Positions 1 to 5,186 of a stretch of 5,264 nt of DNA are shown here, one piece after another. Under the pieces are notes generated by a model, which saw nothing but the letters and a program-made list of their open reading frames with translations, did no database searches and was not told where the DNA came from. The stretch covers positions 1 through 5,264 of the forward strand of contig JAUXGF010000240.1 of the NCBI GenBank assembly GCA_030622395.1, read 5' to 3'. The DNA comes from Calditrichaceae bacterium (GTDB taxonomy: Bacteria > Calditrichota > Calditrichia > Calditrichales > Calditrichaceae). The translations under genes were made by a program, and so were the position numbers. Every line of letters begins with the position of its first letter. The stretch's first letter is position 1.

Positions 1-81
1 CGATACTGGATTATAATATTAGGAAATTAAACCTATATAATTTTTTCTACGAAGGTTAATATCTAAAAACAATTCTTTTCT

Positions 82-110
82 TTGTGTCTTAGTGGCTTAG
101 TGGCTAAAAT
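82..110 (+). promoter_or_regulatory. possible sigma-70-type promoter ahead of the DUF1848 gene
   Basis: A -35-like TTGTGT (82-87) and a -10-like TAAAAT (105-110) are separated by exactly 17 bases, so transcription would start about 20 bases before the gene's ATG. The -10 matches consensus at five of six positions and the -35 only at TTG. The spacer is made of the tandem 8-mer described separately, so the match could be a by-product of a repeat. Base composition here is AT-rich, where such matches arise by chance. Confidence 0.27.
88..103. repeat. tandem 8-base repeat, two copies of CTTAGTGG
   Basis: CTTAGTGG occurs twice head to tail (88-95 and 96-103) in the spacer before the first gene, followed by CT as the start of a partial third copy. 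The wording of the surrounding TTTGTGTCTTAGTGGCTTAG resembles short low-complexity intergenic repeats that I recall from many AT-rich bacterial genomes; that resemblance is from memory. The rest of 1-137 is AT-rich, with no gene and only a weak TAGG/CCTA hairpin followed by a T-run (20-46). Confidence 0.5.
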
Positions 111-137
111 TTTACAAATATTGATTATTGAAGATTT

Positions 138-977
138 ATGAAAACGGTTATTTCCGCCTCACGGCGTACGGATATTCCTGCATTTTATCTCAACCGGTTT
201 ATTGACGCTGTAAAAAAGGGTTCGCTTGAAGTATGCAATCCTCTTTACAGGCAGAATAAACGTTTAGTCCAATTAACGCCCGATGCGGTTGCCTGGATTG
301 TTTTCTGGTCAAGAAATTTTTGCCATCTTTTAAAACAAAAAGATTTTTTCAGCGATTATCAACTCTATTTTCATTTTACGATTATTCCGCAAAGCAAACT
401 TGAAAAATCGGCTGTCCATTTATCCGAATCCCTTAAACAGATGGAAAGTTTATGCAGGCTCTACGGAGCGGATCGAATAGTCTGGCGTTATGATCCAATC
501 GTATATTGGTACGAAAATGAAATTTTAACTTCAAATCACGATCCTGTAAAGTTTGAATTTCTGTGCCGGGAAATAAGTCAGCTTGGCGTTAAGCGGTGTT
601 ACCTCAGCTTTGCGCATCCCTATACTAAATTTCAAAATCGCTTTAAAAAGAAATTTCCCAATGACCGGCTTTTATTATTAAAACCTGAAATGCAGCTTAA
701 TATTATAGATGAAATTTCCACAATTGCCGCTCATTTTGATATTTCTATTTATTCATGTTGTAATGACCATCTTCTTAAAATACCTTCTGTAAAAAAAGGA
801 CGCTGCATTGACGGCAGTCTGCTCAATAAGCTTGATTCTTCCCAACGGGTTACAGAGGCAAAAGATCCTACCAGAAAAGACTGCGGCTGCACACGTTCCA
901 TTGACGTCGGCGATTACCAGGCTCAGCCCTGTTTTTATGGATGTATTTATTGTTATGCCAATCCTGTTTGGAAATGA
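138..977 (+). CDS. DUF1848 family protein with C-terminal cysteine cluster
   Basis: This 279-residue protein matches the DUF1848 family in its opening (ISASRRTDIPAFY, residues 5-17), in IVFWSRN (54-60), in RIVWRYDPI (113-121) and in its cysteine-rich end. The biochemical function of the family is not known to me. The last 31 residues hold five cysteines: C249 and C251 (CxC), then C265, C269 and C272 as CX3CX2C followed by YANP. That spacing equals the canonical radical SAM iron-sulfur motif, but here it sits at the C-terminus instead of near the N-terminus. An Fe-S cluster is therefore plausible by inference. No signal peptide or membrane segment is visible, so the protein is probably cytosolic. 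The ATG at 138 starts exactly where the family's conserved N-terminus begins; only a weak GAAG (130-133) precedes it, so the ribosome site is poor. It stands alone, with 349 bases to rpoN. Family assignment is confident; function is open. Confidence 0.9.
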   Translation: MKTVISASRRTDIPAFYLNRFIDAVKKGSLEVCNPLYRQNKRLVQLTPDAVAWIVFWSRNFCHLLKQKDFFSDYQLYFHFTIIPQSKLEKSAVHLSESLKQMESLCRLYGADRIVWRYDPIVYWYENEILTSNHDPVKFEFLCREISQLGVKRCYLSFAHPYTKFQNRFKKKFPNDRLLLLKPEMQLNIIDEISTIAAHFDISIYSCCNDHLLKIPSVKKGRCIDGSLLNKLDSSQRVTEAKDPTRKDCGCTRSIDVGDYQAQPCFYGCIYCYANPVWK

Positions 978-995
978 AAATTAAACAAACGCAAC

Positions 996-1014
996 GGGTT
1001 GGTTATTGGTTGGG
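996..1014. repeat. 19-base perfect mirror repeat of G-runs, potential G-quadruplex
   Basis: GGGTTGGTTATTGGTTGGG reads the same forwards and backwards on one strand, so it is a mirror repeat and not a hairpin-forming inverted repeat. It has four G-runs separated by TT, TTATT and TT, which suits a two-tetrad G-quadruplex on the + strand or in mRNA. It lies 18 bases after the DUF1848 stop codon, so it would be in the 3' untranslated region. It could equally be a low-complexity GGTTATT-type repeat. Confidence 0.5.
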
Positions 1015-1062
1015 TATTTTGAGGTTTATATTTAGAATAACCCTCATATCGTTGTACCAGGT

Positions 1063-1158
1063 GAAACTCGTTACGAAGACCACTCCGCTCTTGTATCAGA
1101 GTTAAGCGTAGCGGTCTCTGATACGTGGTGATGCTTCGTTAATCTTTATAACGAGTTC
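1063..1158. repeat. long imperfect palindrome, probably a dispersed intergenic element
   Basis: Nested paired segments build one long interrupted stem: AACTCGTTA (1065-1073) with TAACGAGTT (1149-1157); CGAAG (1074-1078) with CTTCG (1134-1138); ACCAC (1079-1083) with GTGGT (1125-1129); and a perfect 9-bp inner stem GTATCAGAG (1093-1101) with CTCTGATAC (1116-1124). The loop is 14 bases, and bulges occur at 1084-1092 and 1139-1148. An alternative pairing CCGCT (1085-1089) with AGCGG (1110-1114) competes for the interior. There is no following T-run, so a simple terminator is less likely than a MITE- or REP-like palindrome. No transposase is nearby. Confidence 0.6.
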
Positions 1159-1211
1159 AATCCAAAAATCCCATCTATATCTAAACTTTTACATTTTCTG
1201 AATTTTATATC

Positions 1212-1238
1212 TTGATTCTTTTCTTTAAAATATATAAT
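1212..1238 (+). promoter_or_regulatory. weak promoter candidate for rpoN
   Basis: TTGATT (1212-1217) and a perfect TATAAT (1233-1238) are spaced by 15 bases, slightly short for a sigma-70-type promoter. If used, the rpoN leader would be roughly 80 bases. The surrounding sequence is almost pure A/T, so a TATAAT match has little weight alone. No -24/-12 element that would suggest autoregulation by sigma-54 was seen in this leader. Confidence 0.22.
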
Positions 1239-1326
1239 TTCATACATAAATTATGCCAATTGATACAATTTTAATAATTTAATCTTTTTCAATCTAAATG
1301 GTACAAACTTTAAGGTTTAGCGTTTT

Positions 1327-2793
1327 ATGATTAGTCTTTCTCAAAATCTTCGCTTGGAACAGCGTTTGACTCCTCAGCAGATTTTGCTTTCAACGCTTTT
1401 GCAGCTCCCCCTTTTGAGCCTGGAGCAAAAAATTAAAAGCGAATTAGAAATTAATCCTGTTTTGGAAGAAGGCGAAGACGAAGAAATTAATCAGGAAGAA
1501 ATCATCGAAAACACAGCGGAAGAGGATGAAGAAATTGCCGAAGATTTAGAATTAATCGATAATAATAATTCTAAAGACGATGAATACGACCGTAAAGAAT
1601 TAGAAGAAGCCCAAAAAGACAACGACCTCGAGAACTTTTTAAATGATGAAGACTCTTATGAGATCCGCATACCCAGAGATAAAAATAAAGAAGAGTATGA
1701 TCGTCCGGAAAAAAGCGTTCCATCCCTTCAGGAACATTTATTAGAACAACTGTATATGCTCCCGTTAAATGATAAAGAATACACAATCGGCGAATATTTA
1801 ATTTGGAATATCAGAGACGACGGTTACCTTGATCAGTCGCTTTCATTGGATAATGTTACTGAAATTTTCGAGACTGATATGGATACGGTTGAAAAGACGC
1901 TCAAAAATATACAAACATTAAATCCAACAGGAGTCGGCAGCCGTAATTTAAAAGAATGTTTGATTGTTCAAATGGAAGAGCAGGATAATCCGAATCCTAT
2001 CGCGCTGGCAATTCTAAATGATCATTTTGAAAATTTTAAAAACAAACGTTATGAAAAGATTATAGATTCTTCTCAAATATCAAAAGAACAACTTCAGGAA
2101 GGCATTGGCCAAATTATAAAATTGAATCCCAAGCCCGGCGAAGGTTTGTTTGACACACTCAGTAATTATATTGTGCCCGACTTTATGGTGGAAAAAGTTG
2201 ATGATAAATTTATCGTAAATTTGAATGATTGGAACGTTCCGCCGCTGCGCATAAGCTCGACATACAAAAAGATGCTTTTTGATAAAAAGGGAACGGATAA
2301 AGAAACGCGGAAATATATTCGTAAAAAAGTAGAGTCTGCGCGCTGGTTTATTTCATCAATCTATCAGCGTAAAATGACTATGCTCAAAGTAATGGAAGCT
2401 ATCATTCATAAACAGTACGATTTTTTTGATAAAGGACCGGAATACATAAATCCTTTAATTATGCGTGAAATTGCCGAAATAATTGAAATGGATATTTCCA
2501 CAGTAAGCAGAGTCGCCAACGGCAAATATGTTCAAATGGATTACGGCGTATATGAATTAAAATACTTTTTTAATGAACGTATTGAAACCGAAGACGGCGA
2601 AGAAATTTCGACCCTTAAAATAAAAAATCGGATTAAAGAAATAATTGAGCGGGAAAGTTCTAAAAAACCATTTAGCGATGATAAAATTTCCGTTTTACTT
2701 AAAGAAGAAGGATTCCCTATTGCGCGTCGAACCGTAGCTAAATATCGCGAGCAGCTTCAGATTCCCGTTGCACGTTTGCGCCGTGGAATATAA
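1327..2793 (+). CDS. rpoN: RNA polymerase sigma-54 factor RpoN
   Basis: RpoN binds core RNA polymerase and recognises -24/-12 promoters, opening them only with an ATP-driven enhancer-binding activator. The 488-residue product has the full family layout. Region I, the activator-interacting part, is Gln/Leu-rich (residues 1-46, LSQNLRLEQRLTPQQ onward). Region II is a long, strongly acidic linker (about 47-129). The core-binding region starts near residue 133. The helix-turn-helix lies around 381-402, with STVSRVANGKYV at 391-402, followed by ELKYFF (410-415). The diagnostic RpoN box ARRTVAKYRE (466-475) is intact and binds the -24 element. The end, PVARLRRGI, replaces the serine-rich tail common elsewhere. 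The ATG at 1327 begins at the usual family N-terminus, but its Shine-Dalgarno is poor (AAGG at 1312-1315, 11 bases away). Neither lptB nor the hpf/ptsN genes that often flank rpoN in proteobacteria are adjacent here. Confidence 0.98.
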   Translation: MISLSQNLRLEQRLTPQQILLSTLLQLPLLSLEQKIKSELEINPVLEEGEDEEINQEEIIENTAEEDEEIAEDLELIDNNNSKDDEYDRKELEEAQKDNDLENFLNDEDSYEIRIPRDKNKEEYDRPEKSVPSLQEHLLEQLYMLPLNDKEYTIGEYLIWNIRDDGYLDQSLSLDNVTEIFETDMDTVEKTLKNIQTLNPTGVGSRNLKECLIVQMEEQDNPNPIALAILNDHFENFKNKRYEKIIDSSQISKEQLQEGIGQIIKLNPKPGEGLFDTLSNYIVPDFMVEKVDDKFIVNLNDWNVPPLRISSTYKKMLFDKKGTDKETRKYIRKKVESARWFISSIYQRKMTMLKVMEAIIHKQYDFFDKGPEYINPLIMREIAEIIEMDISTVSRVANGKYVQMDYGVYELKYFFNERIETEDGEEISTLKIKNRIKEIIERESSKKPFSDDKISVLLKEEGFPIARRTVAKYREQLQIPVARLRRGI

Positions 2794-2844
2794 TTGAATG
2801 AAATTCTATCTTTTTTATCTTTTAAGATTCTTTTCATCTCAATT
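2792..2844. terminator. weak AT-rich inverted repeat between rpoN and hslV
   Basis: AATTGA plus ATGAAA (2792-2803) pairs with TTTCAT and TCAATT (2832-2837, 2839-2844), leaving C2838 bulged. The interior contains a second small palindrome, ATCTTTTAAGAT (2817-2828), and a run of T (2811-2816). The stem overlaps the rpoN stop codon. It is almost all A-T pairs, so it is thermodynamically weak and may not terminate. Read-through from rpoN into hslV over the 99-base gap therefore remains possible. Confidence 0.22.
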
Positions 2845-2892
2845 CATGCCGTAAATACATTTATTAATAAACAATATATAAAAGGTTAAAAT

Positions 2893-3441
2893 ATGCACGA
2901 ATATGAATCTAATAAAATTTATGCCACAACTATACTTGGCATCCGTCACAAAGGTCAGGTAGCTCTTGCCGGCGATGGTCAGGTGACTGTCGGCGCCACA
3001 GTAATGAAGGGTTCCGCTCAAAAACTACGCCGTCTTTACAACAATAAAATTTTAGGCGGATTTGCAGGCGCCGCTGCTGACGCCTTTACCCTTTTTGAAC
3101 GTTTTGAAGAAAAACTGGAACGATATTCAGGCAATCTGCCCAAAGCCGCAGTGGAGCTGGCAAAGGATTGGCGTTCCGATCGTTATCTGCGCCGCCTTGA
3201 AGCATTGCTGGCTGTACTAGATAAAAATAACGCCTTTATTATTTCAGGCACAGGCGATATAATCGAACCGGACGACGGAATAGCCGCAATTGGTTCAGGC
3301 GGGCCTTTCGCCCTTGCCGCAGCCCGCAGCCTGGTTAAATATTCAAATCTGACCGCCGAGGAAATCGCACGGGAAGCGCTTAAAACAGCTTCCGAAATCT
3401 GCATTTATACAAATTCTAACATTAACGTTGAGGTACTATAA
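2893..3441 (+). CDS. hslV: ATP-dependent protease peptidase subunit HslV
   Basis: HslV (ClpQ) is the proteasome-like peptidase that forms a double hexamer capped by HslU and degrades unfolded or tagged cytosolic proteins. The 182-residue product is of normal length. An ATTI motif (residues 11-14) marks the processing point: T12 would become the N-terminal catalytic threonine after removal of an 11-residue propeptide. By alignment from memory with the E. coli enzyme, the supporting residues are present: D28 in AGDGQVTVG (26-34), K44 in the [12 protein letters not shown] segment, and S135 in AIGSGGP (132-138). The ATG at 2893 has AAAAGG (2880-2885) seven bases upstream. The stop is followed after 15 bases by hslU, giving the usual V-U order and one transcript. 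No CIRCE-like inverted repeat or obvious heat-shock promoter was seen upstream. Confidence 0.98.
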   Translation: MHEYESNKIYATTILGIRHKGQVALAGDGQVTVGATVMKGSAQKLRRLYNNKILGGFAGAAADAFTLFERFEEKLERYSGNLPKAAVELAKDWRSDRYLRRLEALLAVLDKNNAFIISGTGDIIEPDDGIAAIGSGGPFALAAARSLVKYSNLTAEEIAREALKTASEICIYTNSNINVEVL

Positions 3442-3456
3442 AAGGAGTTTATAAAG

Positions 3457-4821
3457 ATGAAAATAGAAGAATTAACGCCTCACCAGATTGTCAAAGAACT
3501 GGATAAATATATTATCGGGCAAGACCGGGCAAAAAAGATGGTGGCAATAGCTTTGCGCAACCGCTGGCGCCGGCAGCAGGTTGAAGATGACCTACGAGAT
3601 GAAATTATGCCTAATAATATTATCCTGATCGGACCTACCGGCGTTGGCAAAACGGAAATATCCCGCCGGCTGGCAAAACTGGCTCAAGCGCCTTTCATTA
3701 AAGTGGAAGCGTCCAAATTTACCGAAGTGGGTTACGTTGGTCGCGACGTGGAATCTATTATCCGCGACCTGGTTGAAATCAGCGTGCAAATGGCTCGTGA
3801 AGAAAAAACCCAATCTGTCAAAAATAAAGCTTATGAACTTGCTATCGAAAGAGTATTGGACATCCTGCTGCCGCCAATTTCTAAAAAAACAAAGCCTGTA
3901 GGTGAAATGAATGAAAGCGATGAATTAGAGCTGCGCCATCAACGAACACGCGAAAAATTACGGGCGCAATTATTGAAAGGCGCTTTAGATAAACGTCAAA
4001 TCGATATTGATGTGCCTTCTGATAACATGCCCATGATGCAAATCTTTTCACCTTTAGGCATTGAAGAAATGGGTTTAAATATCCAGGAAATCTTTGGCGG
4101 TATGATGCCTAAAAAAGTAAAAAAACGCAAAACAACAGTCGCCGAAGCCATAAGGATAATTACTCAGCAGGAAGCCCAAAAATTGATTGATATGGAAGAG
4201 GTTGTTCGTATTGCTATAAGACAGGTTGAAAATTCCGGTATTGTTTTCCTTGATGAAATTGATAAAATTGCCGGGGGATCTTCCGGCAAACACGGACCGG
4301 ATGTTTCCCGCGAAGGCGTGCAACGCGATCTGCTCCCTGTGGTTGAAGGCACTTCGGTGATTACTAAATACGGAATGGTTAAAACCGACCACATACTTTT
4401 TGTAGCCTCGGGCGCTTTCACCGTCAGCAAACCATCCGATCTGATACCCGAGCTTCAGGGACGCTTCCCCATTCGCGTTGAACTTAACAGCCTTTCCGAG
4501 GATGATTTTGTGCGTATTTTAACCGAACCGAAAAACGCATTAATAATACAATATAAAGCCCTTTTAAAAACCGAAAATGTGGAAATAAAATTTACAGGCA
4601 GCGCCATCCGGGAAGTTGCCAGTATTGCCACTATGGTCAACAGCAGAACCGAAAACATCGGCGCCAGAAGGCTGCATACAATTATGACCACGCTATTAGA
4701 AGAAATTTTATTTGATATCCCTGAAAAGAAATACGACAAAATATCAATTGATCGTAATAAAGTTAAATCAACGCTCAAATCAATTGTAGAAGATGAGGAT
4801 CTAAGCAGATATATATTGTAA
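3457..4821 (+). CDS. hslU: ATP-dependent protease ATPase subunit HslU
   Basis: HslU (ClpY) is the hexameric AAA+ unfoldase that recognises substrates, unfolds them and threads them into HslV. The 454-residue product is close to the usual length of about 440-460. Visible motifs are the N-terminal [17 protein letters not shown] (6-22); Walker A GPTGVGKT (59-66); the pore loop GYVG (92-95), which grips substrate; an insertion I-domain, roughly 110-245; Walker B VFLDEID (263-269, D266 and E267); the sensor-1 region LFVASGAF (314-321); PELQGRFP (331-338) with arginine finger R336; and the sensor-2 GARRL (402-406). The C-terminus EDLSRYIL (447-454) is the conserved tail that inserts into HslV and activates it. 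A good Shine-Dalgarno, AGGAG (3443-3447), lies nine bases before the ATG and overlaps nothing but the gap after hslV. The gene is intact. Confidence 0.98.
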   Translation: MKIEELTPHQIVKELDKYIIGQDRAKKMVAIALRNRWRRQQVEDDLRDEIMPNNIILIGPTGVGKTEISRRLAKLAQAPFIKVEASKFTEVGYVGRDVESIIRDLVEISVQMAREEKTQSVKNKAYELAIERVLDILLPPISKKTKPVGEMNESDELELRHQRTREKLRAQLLKGALDKRQIDIDVPSDNMPMMQIFSPLGIEEMGLNIQEIFGGMMPKKVKKRKTTVAEAIRIITQQEAQKLIDMEEVVRIAIRQVENSGIVFLDEIDKIAGGSSGKHGPDVSREGVQRDLLPVVEGTSVITKYGMVKTDHILFVASGAFTVSKPSDLIPELQGRFPIRVELNSLSEDDFVRILTEPKNALIIQYKALLKTENVEIKFTGSAIREVASIATMVNSRTENIGARRLHTIMTTLLEEILFDIPEKKYDKISIDRNKVKSTLKSIVEDEDLSRYIL

Positions 4822-4829
4822 GATTGGGG

Positions 4830-4867
4830 AAAGACCTCAAAGGTTTTCCCAAACCTTTGAGGTCTTT
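4830..4867 (+). terminator. perfect 17-bp hairpin after hslU, likely hslVU terminator
   Basis: AAAGACCTCAAAGGTTT (4830-4846) is perfectly complementary to 4851-4867, with the four-base loop TCCC. It begins eight bases after the hslU stop. Transcribed, it forms a stable stem ending in only three U residues with no longer U-tract, so it is not a textbook intrinsic terminator. The symmetric A/T ends would let it act in both directions. The perfect symmetry and the sequence itself also recall dispersed palindromes found in intergenic DNA of some bacteria (from memory). Confidence 0.55.
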
Positions 4868-4883
4868 GATAAATTGATGCCTG

Positions 4884-4898
4884 TCCGCCTATGGCGGG
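4884..4898. repeat. short GC-rich palindrome CCGCC-TAT-GGCGG
   Basis: CCGCC (4885-4889) and GGCGG (4893-4897) pair around TAT, and T4884 can wobble-pair with G4898. The palindrome stands out as GC-rich inside an AT-rich spacer. It resembles the core of short dispersed palindromic repeats such as TCCGCCTATGGCGGA that recur in some bacterial genomes; copy number here cannot be judged from one window. Confidence 0.45.
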
Positions 4899-4946
4899 AA
4901 TTGATGAATTGTTGGAAGATTGGAATGATGGAGTATTGGAGTATTG
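4899..4946. repeat. degenerate TTGGA/TTGATGA-type short-period repeat
   Basis: The stretch consists of related units of seven to nine bases: TTGATGAAT, TTGGAAGAT, TGGAATGAT, and a perfect tandem pair GAGTATTG (4931-4938 and 4939-4946). On the other strand it reads as a run of CCAAT/TTCCA words. No start codon with ribosome site or coding bias supports a gene. Such low-complexity spacer sequence probably arises by slippage or from a dispersed repeat family. Confidence 0.45.
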
Positions 4947-5090
4947 ATGAAGATCATTACTTTGACATTTCGGCGCTCTGTTATTCTCTTTATTAACTAA
5001 AAAACAAAGAAACATTTCTTGACCAGCAGGGTGTTGTAGTATAGTGTTTTCCTGTCATTTCGACGTAGCAAAACAAGGAATCCCGATTTA

Positions 5091-5125
5091 CAGGCTGTTG
5101 CAGAACACCCAAAATGTCATTTCGA
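5091..5125. repeat. second, internal copy of the element's left end
   Basis: CAGGCTGTTG (5091-5100) and TGTCATTTCGA (5115-5125) repeat the words CAGGGTGTTG (5027-5036) and TGTCATTTCGA (5053-5063) in the same order and orientation, offset by 62-64 bases. Similarity continues loosely to the following AATCCCGAT and AATCGGGAT. The right arm 5201-5236 can therefore pair with either left copy, which makes the element composite or nested. Confidence 0.55.
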
Positions 5126-5133
5126 ACGGAGTG

Positions 5134-5186
5134 TCCCGAGAATCGGGATATAACGTCAATAATAACAATATCCCGACGATTCGGGA
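5134..5186. repeat. paired TCCCGA/TCGGGA hairpins in the element core
   Basis: Two small hairpins lie side by side: TCCCGA-GAA-TCGGGA (5134-5148) and TCCCGA-CGAT-TCGGGA (5171-5186). The inner arms can instead pair with each other, TCGGGATAT (5143-5151) with ATATCCCGA (5168-5176), which gives a longer stem that excludes both. This symmetric core is typical of palindromic non-coding repeats and argues against coding function. Confidence 0.55.

Larger units (their letters stand above)
978..1326. other. gene-free spacer between the DUF1848 gene and rpoN
   Basis: No protein-coding stretch of credible length was found on either strand. The first part holds a G-run mirror repeat and then a long imperfect palindrome, both listed separately. 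The last 170 bases are very AT-rich and presumably carry the rpoN promoter and leader. No tRNA or recognisable riboswitch is seen, and no canonical GC-rich hairpin with T-run closes the upstream gene. Confidence 0.6.

Noticed and set aside
1121..1138. Possible sigma-54 (-24/-12) promoter around GTGGTGATGC upstream of rpoN
   Set aside because: The GG and GC dinucleotides do not have the required ten-base separation, and the sequence is part of the palindrome's right arm.
1571..1786. 71-codon - strand frame inside rpoN
   Set aside because: It is antisense to the acidic linker; the acidic codon bias suppresses stops on the other strand, which explains the open frame.
2839..3021. 60-codon - strand frame across the hslV start
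   Set aside because: It overlaps the conserved start of hslV and its catalytic Thr codons, and shows no coding features of its own.
3644..3901. 85-codon + strand frame inside hslU in another phase
   Set aside because: It is Lys/Trp-rich out-of-frame reading of an intact, fully conserved gene.
4075..4430. Two overlapping - strand open frames (105 and 88 codons) inside hslU
   Set aside because: They are antisense shadows of the Walker B and sensor-1 coding region, overlap each other in different frames and show no protein-family features.
4455..5015. 186-codon open frame on the - strand across the end of hslU and the downstream spacer
   Set aside because: About two thirds lies antisense to the conserved hslU C-terminus and the rest translates hairpin and low-complexity repeats (Asn/Ser/Gln-rich). 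No family features or ribosome site support it.
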